DNA from: Allohahella marinimesophila
GTDB lineage: Bacteria > Pseudomonadota > Gammaproteobacteria > Pseudomonadales > Oleiphilaceae
Length of the DNA: 64,000 bases
Assembly (NCBI RefSeq): GCF_039538005.1
Contig: NZ_BAABBO010000007.1
Coordinates: 186,001 to 250,000 of the forward strand
Direction: 5' to 3'
The number at the start of each line of letters is the position of its first letter. The stretch's first letter is position 1. Shown here piece after piece: positions 26,425 to 35,341 of the stretch. The position numbers were made by a program, and so were the translations under genes. The notes under the pieces are model-generated. The model made no database searches. It saw nothing but the letters and a program-made list of their open reading frames with translations, and was not told the origin of the DNA.

Positions 26425-27672
26425 ATGTTTGAGCTCTCTGAAAAAGCGAAGAAGCTACAGGATAAGTTGCAGGCCTTCATGGCGCAGCACATCTATCCGA
26501 ATGAGCATGTGTTTTATGAGCAGATCGCCACGGCCGATAATCGATGGGCGCCGCCGCCTATTCTGAACGAGCTCAAAGCCACCGCGAAGGCGCAGGGGCT
26601 GTGGAACCTGTTTCTGCCAGAGAGCCAGTTCGGCGCTGGCCTGACCAACTTCGAATATGCCCACCTCTGCGAAATCATGGGCCGCTCTCATATCGCCCCT
26701 GAAGTATTCAACTGCTCTGCGCCCGATACCGGCAACATGGAAGTGCTGGCCCGCTACGGTAGCGCTGAGCAACAGGAGCAGTGGCTCAAGCCGCTTCTGA
26801 ACGGCGAGATTCGCTCCTGTTTCTCCATGACCGAACCGGCCGTCGCCTCCTCCGATGCCACCAACATTTCCTGTGAGATCCGTCGCGAGGGCGATGACTA
26901 TATAGTCGACGGTCTCAAGTGGTGGTCTTCCGGGGCGATGACCACAACCTGCAAAATCGCCATCGTCATGGGCAAGAGTGACCCAAGCGCAGCCCGTCAC
27001 CAGCAGCAGTCGATGATCCTCGTGCCGCTGGATGCCGAGGGTGTGGAAGTCATTCGTCCTCTCACGGTGTTCGGCTACGACCATGCACCGCATGGCCACG
27101 CAGAAATCCGTTATAACAAGGTGCGCGTCCCCGCCAGCAATATGCTGCTGGGTGAGGGGCGTGGTTTCGAAATTGCTCAAGGCCGCCTGGGGCCAGGCCG
27201 CATCCACCATTGTATGCGCACCATCGGCATCGCAGAACGCGCCCTCGAATCAATGTGTGAGCGCGTTCATGAGCGCGAAGCTTTTGGCAGACAGCTGGTG
27301 AAGTTTGACTCGATCCGCAAAGACATTGCCCGTTGCCGGATCGATATCGAACAGGCGCGCCTCTTGACTCTCAAAGCGGCCTACATGATGGACACGGTCG
27401 GCAACAAGGTGGCTCGGCAGGAAATCGCCATGATCAAGGTAATTGCGCCGAATATGGCACTGCAGGTGATTGATCGAGCCATTCAGGTTCATGGTGCACT
27501 CGGACTCAGCCAGGACAGCTTTCTGGCAGCGGCCTATGCCCATGTTCGCACGCTTCGGCTGGCCGACGGGCCCGATGAGGTTCACCTCGATGCCATCGCC
27601 AAGATCGAGCTGAGCGGCTACGGCGCAGACGAACACGGAAGAAGCCACTCACAAACAGGAGAACGCCCATGA
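26425..27672 (+). CDS. Acyl-CoA dehydrogenase, long-chain/ACAD10-11-like
   Basis: AAGGA ten bases upstream fixes the ATG at 26425, giving 415 residues; a longer frame from 26257 overlaps the thioesterase in another phase and has no sensible N-terminus. Blocks include CFSMTEPAVASSDATNISCEI (flavin and substrate site), DGLKWWSSGAMTTTCKIAIVMGK, LGPGRIHHCMRTIGIAERAL and AIQVHGALGLSQDSFLAAAYAHVRTLRLADGPDEVHLDAIAK. These fit the long-chain or ACAD10/11-like group. Its stop overlaps the SDR start (ATGA). Substrate unknown. Confidence 0.87.
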   Translation: MFELSEKAKKLQDKLQAFMAQHIYPNEHVFYEQIATADNRWAPPPILNELKATAKAQGLWNLFLPESQFGAGLTNFEYAHLCEIMGRSHIAPEVFNCSAPDTGNMEVLARYGSAEQQEQWLKPLLNGEIRSCFSMTEPAVASSDATNISCEIRREGDDYIVDGLKWWSSGAMTTTCKIAIVMGKSDPSAARHQQQSMILVPLDAEGVEVIRPLTVFGYDHAPHGHAEIRYNKVRVPASNMLLGEGRGFEIAQGRLGPGRIHHCMRTIGIAERALESMCERVHEREAFGRQLVKFDSIRKDIARCRIDIEQARLLTLKAAYMMDTVGNKVARQEIAMIKVIAPNMALQVIDRAIQVHGALGLSQDSFLAAAYAHVRTLRLADGPDEVHLDAIAKIELSGYGADEHGRSHSQTGERP

Positions 27673-28436
27673 CCAACCCACTATTCGATATGACCGGCAA
27701 GGTCGCGCTCATCACCGGCTCGACGAAAGGTATCGGCCGCGCCATTGCGGAAGAGATGGCGAAATGCGGCGCCAAGGTCGTGATATCCAGCCGTAAGGCA
27801 GACGCCTGCGAAGCGGTCGCCGGCGAGTTGAAGGCGGCGGGTCATGAAGCGCTGGCGATCCCGTGCCACGTCGGGCGCAAGGAAGACCTGCAAAACCTGG
27901 TCGACAAGACCCTGACAGCCTGGGGCAGGATCGACGTGCTGGTCTGCAATGCGGCGACCAACCCGGTCTACGGCCCCACCAGTGAAGTCTCGGACGACGC
28001 CTGGGACACGATCATGACCACCAATGTCAAAGGCACGTTCTGGCTGGCCAATATGGTGCTGCCGCAAATGGCCGAACGAGGTGAGGGCGCTGTGGTACTG
28101 CTTTCGAGCATTGCCGGTCTCCGCGGTAACACCGTCATTGGCACCTATGGGGTGTCCAAGGCTGCTGAAGCCGCGCTGGCGCGCAATCTCGCGATCGAAT
28201 GGGGGCCGAAAGGCATCCGAGTGAACAGTATCGCACCGGGTCTGGTCCGCACCGACTTCGCCAAGGCGTTGTGGGAAGATCCTGTTCGCCTCAGACAGAC
28301 CGAAGAAAAATCGCCGCTTCGACGCATTGGTGAGCCTGTCGATATCGCAGGTCTGGCGGTGTTCCTTTCCACGCCTGCCAGCGCTTATATCACTGGACAG
28401 GTCATTGTGGCCGACGGCGGTGAAACGGTCGTCTGA
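27669..28436 (+). CDS. Short-chain dehydrogenase/reductase
   Basis: A 255-residue SDR. The NAD(P)-binding TGSTKGIGRAIAEE lies at about 16-29, the NAA motif at about 95 (VCNAATNP), the catalytic Ser in LLSSIAG and Tyr-x3-Lys in YGVSKAAEAAL. SSRKAD after the second strand suggests NADP. It overlaps the acyl-CoA dehydrogenase gene by four bases. In this setting it probably oxidises or reduces a 3-hydroxy/3-oxoacyl-CoA or an alcohol released from the substrate; the sequence does not decide. Confidence 0.87.
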   Translation: MTNPLFDMTGKVALITGSTKGIGRAIAEEMAKCGAKVVISSRKADACEAVAGELKAAGHEALAIPCHVGRKEDLQNLVDKTLTAWGRIDVLVCNAATNPVYGPTSEVSDDAWDTIMTTNVKGTFWLANMVLPQMAERGEGAVVLLSSIAGLRGNTVIGTYGVSKAAEAALARNLAIEWGPKGIRVNSIAPGLVRTDFAKALWEDPVRLRQTEEKSPLRRIGEPVDIAGLAVFLSTPASAYITGQVIVADGGETVV

Positions 28437-28489
28437 CCGAACGCTCGAGAAGGACTTGCGCCATTTAATAATAATAGGAGTTGAGCTGC

Positions 28490-30196
28490 ATGTTTACTCG
28501 TCATTACGAGGTCTGGCCAAAGCACTTGCCCAAACATCTTGCTGTGCCTGAAACAAGTCTGGTCGCGAACCTCGAGATCTCGGCGCTGCGGTACCCCGAC
28601 AAGACCGCCATCATCTATTACGACACCAGGATGACGTATCGGGCCTTGCTCAGTGAGGTCGAGGCTCTGGCGGGTTACCTGCAGCACGAAGGTGTCAGGA
28701 AGGGCGACCGGGTGTTGCTCTACATGCAGAACGCGCCCCAGTTCATCGTTGCCTATTATGCGATTCTCAGAGCTGATGCGGTGGTCGTTCCGGTCAATCC
28801 CATGAACCGGACCGTGGAGCTGGAACACTATCTCTCCGATACTGAGGCTGCGATCTGCATTTGCGGTCAGGAGCTGGTTCCCTGTATCGCACCCCTCCTG
28901 GGCACCGGCCACTTGAGGCAGGTGATCACCACCGCGTACTCCGAATATATTCGCACCCCCACGGATCTGAATTTGCCGGCTGAGGTTCAAGCGCCTCTCG
29001 AGGCGCAGGATGTGGAAGGCTGTGTGGCCTGGCGCAATGCTTTGGCAGCCGGCTATCAGCCCGCAGAACACACAGCCGGCCCTGATGATATGTGCGTCTT
29101 TCCCTATAGCTCCGGGACCACCGGCGCCCCTAAAGGCTGCATGCATACCCATCGCTCCGTCATGGCAACCGCTGTGCATCGGGTTGTCTGGCTCGAAAGC
29201 ACTTCAGAAGAGGTTGTGCTGGCGACACTGCCGTTCTTTCACGTCACCGGTATGCAAGGCGCCATGAACGGTCCCATATATTGTGGCTCGACGGTAGTCA
29301 TCATGACGCGCTGGGACCGCAAGCTGGCTGCGGAACTGATCCAGCGCTACAGGATCACCGGCTGGGTCAATATCGCGACCATGGCGATTGATTTTCTGTC
29401 TGATCCCGACGTTGAACACCACGATCTATCCAGTCTCAAAAGCATCGGCGGTGGTGGAGCTGCCATGCCCAAAGCCATCGAAGAAAAGCTACGAACGCTC
29501 ACCGGTCTGCCGTACATCGAAGGCTACGGCCTATCGGAGACCATTGCGGCGACACACATCAATCCCGTAGATGAACCCAAGGCTCAGTGCCTGGGTATTC
29601 CGGTATTCGATGTCGATTCGCACGTGATCGACGTCGATACCTTACAGCCAAAAGGCCCAAACGAGGTCGGTGAAATCGTCAGCCACGGCCCGCAGATCTT
29701 CCAGGGCTACTGGAAGCGGCCCGACGAAACACGCAAGGCCTTTATCGAACTCGATGGCAAGCGCTTCTTCCGGACCGGGGACATCGGCTACTACGATGAG
29801 CAGGGTTACTTCTTCATGGTCGATCGTGTGAAGCGGATGATCAATGCCTCCGGCTTCAAGGTGTGGCCATCCGAGGTCGAGAACCTGATGTATCGCCACC
29901 CGGCCATCCAGGAGTGCTGCATCATTTCATCACCCCATGAGCGCCGTGGCGAAACGGTGAAGGCCTGTGTGGTTCTGAAGTCCGGCCACGAGGGCAAGGT
30001 GCGCGAAGCGGACATCATCGACTGGTGCAAGGCTGAAATGGCGGCCTACAAGGTGCCGGCCTGTGTCGAGTTCATGTCATCTCTGCCTCGCTCACCAACT
30101 GGAAAGCTCATGTGGCGCGCACTTCAGGAGGATGAGTGGGCAAAACAGCCTGAAGGCACACTTAACAACAATAATCACACGGAGGAAGTGCTATGA
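28490..30196 (+). CDS. AMP-forming acyl-CoA ligase
   Basis: The ATG at 28490 has AGGAG ten bases upstream (a TTG at 28481 would leave no spacing); 568 residues. Adenylation signatures are all present: FPYSSGTTGAPKGCMHTHRS, EGYGLSETIAATH, FRTGDIGYYDEQGYFFMVDRVKRMI and the C-terminal Lys in RSPTGKLMWRAL. It activates a carboxylic acid to its CoA ester with ATP, the entry step for beta-oxidation. Its stop overlaps livH-like permease by four bases, so uptake and activation are co-transcribed. Confidence 0.88.
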   Translation: MFTRHYEVWPKHLPKHLAVPETSLVANLEISALRYPDKTAIIYYDTRMTYRALLSEVEALAGYLQHEGVRKGDRVLLYMQNAPQFIVAYYAILRADAVVVPVNPMNRTVELEHYLSDTEAAICICGQELVPCIAPLLGTGHLRQVITTAYSEYIRTPTDLNLPAEVQAPLEAQDVEGCVAWRNALAAGYQPAEHTAGPDDMCVFPYSSGTTGAPKGCMHTHRSVMATAVHRVVWLESTSEEVVLATLPFFHVTGMQGAMNGPIYCGSTVVIMTRWDRKLAAELIQRYRITGWVNIATMAIDFLSDPDVEHHDLSSLKSIGGGGAAMPKAIEEKLRTLTGLPYIEGYGLSETIAATHINPVDEPKAQCLGIPVFDVDSHVIDVDTLQPKGPNEVGEIVSHGPQIFQGYWKRPDETRKAFIELDGKRFFRTGDIGYYDEQGYFFMVDRVKRMINASGFKVWPSEVENLMYRHPAIQECCIISSPHERRGETVKACVVLKSGHEGKVREADIIDWCKAEMAAYKVPACVEFMSSLPRSPTGKLMWRALQEDEWAKQPEGTLNNNNHTEEVL

Positions 30197-31056
30197 ACAT
30201 GTTCTTCCAGCAAATCCTCAATGGTCTGACCTTGGGGAGTATCTATGGGCTGGTCGCCCTGGGCTTGACGCTTGTCTACGGGATCCTCCATACCCCGAAC
30301 TTTGCGCACGGTGCGCTCTACATGGTTGGCGCCTTCGCATCCTATTTCTTCATGGTCGATCTGGGCGTGCACTACTGGATTGCCATGGTGTTAGCCGGTT
30401 TCGTCGTTGCCGTTCTGGCGGTGCTCTCGGAGCGACTGGTCTTTCATCAGCTCCGAAACTCCCCGCCGATTCACGACAAGATTGCCGCCATCGGGATATT
30501 GCTGTTCCTCGAAGCGGTCGTGCAGATGATCTGGGGTTCAGACTTCCGCCGTATGCCGACGCCTTACATGGGCATCCTCAATTTCGACGGGCTGATCATT
30601 CCAGAGCAACGGCTGTTGATTATTCTTGGCGCCTTTGCCCTGATGATAATGCTGCATCTGTTCCTCAGAAAGACCATGGTGGGGTCGACCATCATTGCCA
30701 TGGCTCAGAATCGTGAAGGTGCGTTTCTCGTGGGGATCGATGCCAATCGTGTTGCCATGCTGACCTTCGCGATATCCGGCTTCCTGGCCGCAGTGGCTGC
30801 GACGCTCTACGCACCGATCAACCTGGTGTACCCGTCGATGGGGCACCTCGTCATCATGAAGGCCTTCGTGATCATCATTCTGGGCGGAATGGGGAGCGTG
30901 CCGGGCGCCATCGCTGGTGGGCTCATCATTGGCTTTGCCGAGAGCTTTGGTGGCTTCTATATCTCGACCGCTTACAAGGACATCATCGCGTTTGGACTGC
31001 TGGTCGTCATCCTGTCCATTCGACCGACTGGCTTGTTCGCCAAGGGGGCGCACTGA
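30193..31056 (+). CDS. Liv-type ABC transporter permease, LivH-like
   Basis: A 287-residue inner-membrane permease with about eight helices. GLTLGSIYGLVALGLTLVYGILHTPNFAHGALYMVGAF at the N-terminus and VIIILGGMGSVPGAIAGGLIIGFAES near the C-terminus are the BPD_transp_2 signatures. GGAGG precedes the ATG. With LivM, LivG, LivF and the binding protein it forms a complete hydrophobic/branched-chain amino-acid-type importer; members near ligases and dehydrogenases often import aromatic or alicyclic acids. Confidence 0.9.
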   Translation: MNMFFQQILNGLTLGSIYGLVALGLTLVYGILHTPNFAHGALYMVGAFASYFFMVDLGVHYWIAMVLAGFVVAVLAVLSERLVFHQLRNSPPIHDKIAAIGILLFLEAVVQMIWGSDFRRMPTPYMGILNFDGLIIPEQRLLIILGAFALMIMLHLFLRKTMVGSTIIAMAQNREGAFLVGIDANRVAMLTFAISGFLAAVAATLYAPINLVYPSMGHLVIMKAFVIIILGGMGSVPGAIAGGLIIGFAESFGGFYISTAYKDIIAFGLLVVILSIRPTGLFAKGAH

Positions 31057-32102
31057 TGTATCAGCTGGCTGCAATACTGACAGGTCGGGGCGCCAAACTG
31101 GCGGCACTCCTCATGGCGCTCATCTTTCCACTGCTCGCGTCCAATGAATATCAGGTCTACGTCATGGCCAGCGCGTTCGTGTGGGCGATTGCCGTCTATG
31201 GCCTCAATATCATCACCGGCTACTGTGGTCAGTTGAACCTGGCCCACGGCGGCTTTTTTGCCATTGGCGCCTATACGCTCGCGATTCTGACGGCGGACCA
31301 CGGCTGGAGCTTCTGGCCAGCCTTTATCGCCGCTGCATTTTCGTCGGCGCTGCTTGGGTTTCTGGTCGGCATCGTCTCGCTGCGTCTCAAAGAACACTAT
31401 TTCGCCATTTTTACCCTATGCGTTGGCTTCATCATTTATCTGTTGCTGGATAAGTGGGAGGAGCTGACTCACGGCGCTTTGGGCATTCGAGATATTGCTG
31501 CGCCCAACGGCTTAGGCCTGGTCGATTTCAGCGAAACCAGGCCGTTCTATTACCTGGTGCTTGGCTTCCTGGTGTTTGCGATCTGGTTCATGGGGCGACT
31601 GTCTTCCTCGCTGCTCGGCCGCACCTTGCTGGCGATCCGTAATGGCGATGATCTTGCCGAGTCTCTCGGCATCAACCTGATGCGAAATAAAGTGCTGGCC
31701 TTCGTGCTGTCGACAATCTACGCCGGTGTGGCGGGTGCGCTCTACGCGGGCATGGTTCGCTTCGTCGGCCCTGAGGAGGCGAATATCAACCATACCTTCG
31801 ACATGATCACCTATCTGCTCGTGGGCGGCATCGGCACCCTGTTTGGACCGCTGGTCGGCACCATCGGCATCGTCTGGATTACCCAGTCACTGCAGTTTCT
31901 CGAGGACTACCGGATGATTATTTTCGGGCCCTTGCTGGTGCTGCTGGTGATCTTCATGCCGCGGGGGCTGGTTGGATCCTTCCTGGGCTGGAAGTACCGT
32001 AAGGACGCTGAGGCTGCACAGGCTGTGAGCGCGAAGCAGGATGCAGCATCAGAGACACGGGTCTCTTCCACCCAGTCAGATGGAGTGAATGAGCATGCTT
32101 AG
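31056..32102 (+). CDS. Liv-type ABC transporter permease, LivM-like
   Basis: A 348-residue permease with about nine helices; YGLNIITGYCGQLNLAHGGFFAIGAY is the LivM signature and LVGGIGTLFGPLVGTIGIVWI the conserved cytoplasmic loop. It starts one base into the stop of the LivH-like gene (TGATG), so translation is coupled. The C-terminal 40 residues are hydrophilic and Ala/Ser-rich. It pairs with the LivH-like protein to form the membrane channel of the importer. Confidence 0.9.
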   Translation: MYQLAAILTGRGAKLAALLMALIFPLLASNEYQVYVMASAFVWAIAVYGLNIITGYCGQLNLAHGGFFAIGAYTLAILTADHGWSFWPAFIAAAFSSALLGFLVGIVSLRLKEHYFAIFTLCVGFIIYLLLDKWEELTHGALGIRDIAAPNGLGLVDFSETRPFYYLVLGFLVFAIWFMGRLSSSLLGRTLLAIRNGDDLAESLGINLMRNKVLAFVLSTIYAGVAGALYAGMVRFVGPEEANINHTFDMITYLLVGGIGTLFGPLVGTIGIVWITQSLQFLEDYRMIIFGPLLVLLVIFMPRGLVGSFLGWKYRKDAEAAQAVSAKQDAASETRVSSTQSDGVNEHA

Positions 32103-32862
32103 AGCACTCAATCTCACGAAGATGTTTGGTGGCCTTGCGGCCATCAAGGATGTGAGCGTGACGTTCGAAACGGGCAAGATCAACGCCATTATCGGGCCCA
32201 ACGGCGCAGGCAAGAGCACCTTTTTCAACCTGGTGGCCGGCGCGTATAAACCCACCTCTGGCTGTATCGAGATCGACGGCCAGGACGTGACCCATTTGCG
32301 ATGCGACCTGATCGCTCGACTTGGGGTAGGGCGCACGTTCCAAACCACCAATCTGTTCGATCAGTCCACAGTACTGGACAACCTGATCGTCGGTCATCGA
32401 CTGCGGACGCAGTCGGGCTTGTGGGACGTGTTGATCAACTCCAGCCGCCTGCAAAGGGAAGAGCGTCGCTGCCGTGAAAAAGCCCGCGAGGCCCTGGATT
32501 TCGTTGGCCTGTCGCACCTGGAAAACCGGGTGATTGCCGATATCTCCCAGGAGGAGCGCAAGCGCGTGGCCTTTGCGCTGGCTTTGGCTACCGAGCCTCG
32601 CCTGGTGCTACTGGACGAGCCAGCGGGTGGGGTGAATCCCGAGGAAACCGTTGGCCTTGCCGCCCTGATCCGCAAGATGGTCGACCACGGCCTGACGGTG
32701 TGTCTGATCGAGCACAAGATGGACATGATCATGAGCATGGCCGACAAGATCATGGTGCTGAACCACGGTGAAAAAATCGCCGAAGGCACCCCTGAAGAAA
32801 TCAAAGCCAACCCGATTGTCATTGAAGCCTATCTGGGGAGTGATCACGATGCTGCAGCTTGA
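32095..32862 (+). CDS. Liv-type ABC transporter ATPase, LivG-like
   Basis: The Walker A motif GPNGAGKSTFFN lies near residue 35 and Walker B LVLLDEPAGGVNP near 173. The signature loop reads ISQEERKRVAFALAL, with SQEE where most members have SxGE, which may slow or alter ATP hydrolysis. The ATG at 32095 has GGAG at nine bases; an ATG at 32089 is too close to it. It overlaps the LivM-like gene. The C-terminal HKMDMIMSMADKIMVLNHGEKIAEGTPEEI is typical of LivG. Confidence 0.88.
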   Translation: MLRALNLTKMFGGLAAIKDVSVTFETGKINAIIGPNGAGKSTFFNLVAGAYKPTSGCIEIDGQDVTHLRCDLIARLGVGRTFQTTNLFDQSTVLDNLIVGHRLRTQSGLWDVLINSSRLQREERRCREKAREALDFVGLSHLENRVIADISQEERKRVAFALALATEPRLVLLDEPAGGVNPEETVGLAALIRKMVDHGLTVCLIEHKMDMIMSMADKIMVLNHGEKIAEGTPEEIKANPIVIEAYLGSDHDAAA

Positions 32863-33556
32863 TCATGTCGAGGTCTGTTACGGCGCCTTTAAGGCGCTCA
32901 AGGATGTCTCGATGACAGTCGGGCAGGGGGAGTTGGTCGTGCTGCTGGGCGCCAATGGCGCTGGCAAAACGACGCTGTTCAACGCCATTAGCGGGCTTAT
33001 CAAACCCAGCGCTGGTGACATAACAGTGGAAGGGCAGAGCCTCACCGGCGCGAAGCCGTCTGCGGTGGTCTCGGCCGGTGTGGTGCAGTGCCCCGAGGGG
33101 CGCAAGCTGTTCCCACAGATGTCTGTGATGCAGAACCTCTTGTTAGGCGCCTACGTTCATCGTCGCGACAAGGCGGGCATTCAGCAGAAATTGCGCGAGG
33201 TATTGGAGCTGTTTCCAATCCTCGAAGACAAGAAAGATCAGCCAGCCGGCTCACTCAGCGGCGGTCAACAACAAATGGTCGCGATAGGTCGTGCATTGAT
33301 GGGACGGCCGCGCCTACTGCTACTGGACGAGCCCTCGCTGGGCTTGGCGCCTTTGGTGGTAAAGCAGGTCTTCGAAACCATTAGCCGAATCAACCGCCAG
33401 GGCACGAGCGTTCTCCTCGCAGAGCAGAATGCCTTTGCCGCTTTGAAGATCGCCCACCGGGCCTATGTGATCGAAGGCGGGCGGCTGGTCATGGAGGGCG
33501 ATCAGGCCGCCATGCTCGGTAACGAAGACGTCCGCAAAGCCTATATCGGTGCCTAG
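32849..33556 (+). CDS. Liv-type ABC transporter ATPase, LivF-like
   Basis: GGGGAG upstream supports the ATG at 32849 (235 residues); longer frames begin inside the LivG-like gene. Walker A is GANGAGKTTLFN, the signature LSGGQQQMVAIGRALM and Walker B LLLLDEPSLGLAPL, all canonical, followed by EQNAFAALKIAHRAYVIEGGRLVMEG. It is the second ATPase of the importer. The gene overlaps the LivG-like gene by 14 bases. Confidence 0.9.
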   Translation: MLQLDHVEVCYGAFKALKDVSMTVGQGELVVLLGANGAGKTTLFNAISGLIKPSAGDITVEGQSLTGAKPSAVVSAGVVQCPEGRKLFPQMSVMQNLLLGAYVHRRDKAGIQQKLREVLELFPILEDKKDQPAGSLSGGQQQMVAIGRALMGRPRLLLLDEPSLGLAPLVVKQVFETISRINRQGTSVLLAEQNAFAALKIAHRAYVIEGGRLVMEGDQAAMLGNEDVRKAYIGA

Positions 33557-33616
33557 AACTCTCGAATAAAAGAATGGCCTATTCTGGGCCGGAAGTAGTG
33601 AGCCAAGGAGAAAACA

Positions 33617-34774
33617 ATGAAAATACTCAAAAAGCTCGGACTGGCAATAGCAGCGGCGACGCTGAGTGTGAGCACCGCGACGCATGCCGCTGATGACAAG
33701 ATCAGTATCGGCTTCACAGGACCGCTGAGTGGTGGTGCGGCGCTGTACGGCGAGAACACCCTGTCTGGCCTGAAAATGGCTGTGGAGGAAATCAACGCGA
33801 GCGGTGGCGTTAAGTTTGGCGGCAAACAACACACGCTGGATCTGGTGTCGCTCGATGATCGATATACTCCGGCACAGGCGGCCACCAACGCCAAGCGACT
33901 GGTGCAGGAATCGAAGGCACCGGTTGTATTCGTGCCGCACTCAGGTGGCGTTTTCGCGCTTCAGGATTTCAACGAGAAATCGAACTTCCTCTTGATGGCT
34001 TACACCAGTGTGCCGTCGGTCACTGAAAAGGGTAACAAGCTCACGGTGCGTATTCCGCCAACCTTCGACGGCTATGTTGAAGCCTTTACCGATTATGCCC
34101 AGACCAACCAGGGCAAGAAACTGGGGATAGCTGGCGCGACGCATGAATACGCCAAGATCTGGACCGACATGATCACCGACTACTGGAAAAAACAGGGCGG
34201 CACGATCGTTGTCAGCAACCCCATGGATTACAACAAATCCGCTGACTTCTATACCGGCGTCAGCAAGGTGATTGCCGCTGACCCTGACGTTATGTTTGTA
34301 GGTGGTGCGTCAGAGCCAACTGGTCTCGTGGTTCAGCAAGCGCGTCAGTTGGGCTATCAGGGCGGCTTCATTGTCATGGACCAGGCCAAGATTGACGAAG
34401 TGGCAGAAGTCGCGGGTGGTCTGGAGATGGTAGAAGGGGCGATTGGGGTCATGCCGCTTTCGGTGTATGACACCAAAGCCGCTCAGGATTTCGTCAAGCG
34501 CTACAAGGCGAAGTTCAACAAGGTGCCAGGCTCTGAAGCGGCCTATAACTATCTTGCGCTGAACGCCGTCGCCAAGGCCATGGAACTTGCCGGCTCCAGC
34601 GATCCGACGGCCATCCGCAAGCATCTGGGCGAAGCGCTCAAGACCATGGACGACAGCAAGAATCCCTATGAAGTGGTCGAGATCACCGACGACGGTGGAT
34701 TCGTGACTGAGACCCTTTTGGCCGTCGTTGAGGATGGCAAGATCGTCCGCAAGCCCGTCGAGCCTAAAAAGTAG
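33617..34774 (+). CDS. Liv-type ABC transporter substrate-binding protein
   Basis: AAGGAG precedes the ATG. The 385-residue product has a signal peptide (about 1-24, IAAATLSVSTATHAADD) and the Peripla_BP_6 fold: ISIGFTGPLSGGAALYGENTLSGLKMAVEEINASGG at the N-terminus, then LDLVSLDDRYTPAQAATNAKRLVQE. Binding proteins of this group recognise amino acids, amides or aromatic and aliphatic carboxylates. It closes the plus-strand operon 60 bp after the LivF-like gene; the gap may carry its own promoter for higher expression. Confidence 0.9.
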   Translation: MKILKKLGLAIAAATLSVSTATHAADDKISIGFTGPLSGGAALYGENTLSGLKMAVEEINASGGVKFGGKQHTLDLVSLDDRYTPAQAATNAKRLVQESKAPVVFVPHSGGVFALQDFNEKSNFLLMAYTSVPSVTEKGNKLTVRIPPTFDGYVEAFTDYAQTNQGKKLGIAGATHEYAKIWTDMITDYWKKQGGTIVVSNPMDYNKSADFYTGVSKVIAADPDVMFVGGASEPTGLVVQQARQLGYQGGFIVMDQAKIDEVAEVAGGLEMVEGAIGVMPLSVYDTKAAQDFVKRYKAKFNKVPGSEAAYNYLALNAVAKAMELAGSSDPTAIRKHLGEALKTMDDSKNPYEVVEITDDGGFVTETLLAVVEDGKIVRKPVEPKK

Positions 34775-34804
34775 TTTTGGCTGCGTGGCCTGAAATAGGC
34801 GGAG

Positions 34805-35275
34805 CTACACGACGTAGATCGCGAGATTTTCGGCCACGCAGGCTGGACGGTCAGCGCCTTCAATTTCGATAACCGTCGAAAAACGGGCCAGATACCGACC
34901 GCCATCCTGTGCCGTAACATTCAGCAGGCTGAGCCGGGAACGGATGCGGGCGCCACTGATGACCGGCGCCGGAAACCGCAGCTTATCAAGACCGTAGTTG
35001 ATAACCGCTTTGACGCCCGAGACCTGCATGATCTGTTGGTTCAGGCAGGGAATCAGCGACAGAGTGAGATAGCCGTGGGCGACCGGAGCACCCCAGGGCG
35101 ATTCGTTGCGAGCCCGCTCCACGTCGAGGTGAATCCACTGATGGTCGTCGGTGGCATCGGCGAACGCCTGGATGCGTGCCTGTGTGATTTCGAGCCAGTC
35201 ACTGACACCGATTTCGGAGCCGATGAGGCCGGTCAGTTCTTCGATACTTTCAATGCTTTTCATGTCGATACTCAT
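34805..35275 (-). CDS. MaoC-family enoyl-CoA hydratase
   Basis: A 156-residue hotdog-fold protein. ITQARIQAFADATDDHQWIHLDVERARN (about 29-56) holds the hydratase motif with catalytic Asp and His, followed by the APVAHGYLTLSLIPCLNQQI segment. MaoC hydratases add water to 2-enoyl-CoA with R stereochemistry. A second in-frame ATG four codons later is also possible. It converges with the binding-protein gene and diverges from the CurA-like reductase with 66 bp between. Confidence 0.87.
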   Translation of the reverse strand: MSIDMKSIESIEELTGLIGSEIGVSDWLEITQARIQAFADATDDHQWIHLDVERARNESPWGAPVAHGYLTLSLIPCLNQQIMQVSGVKAVINYGLDKLRFPAPVISGARIRSRLSLLNVTAQDGGRYLARFSTVIEIEGADRPACVAENLAIYVV

Positions 35276-35341
35276 ATGCTCGGCCAGCCCCCATTCTTAC
35301 GTACCTGCGCTACGACAGCAACACCCCCACTGGAGAGAATA

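Noticed and set aside
34780..34860. Possible hairpin GCTGCGTGGCC with GGCCACGCAG near the MaoC end
   Set aside because: The right arm is part of the MaoC coding sequence and the arms are too far apart for a terminator.
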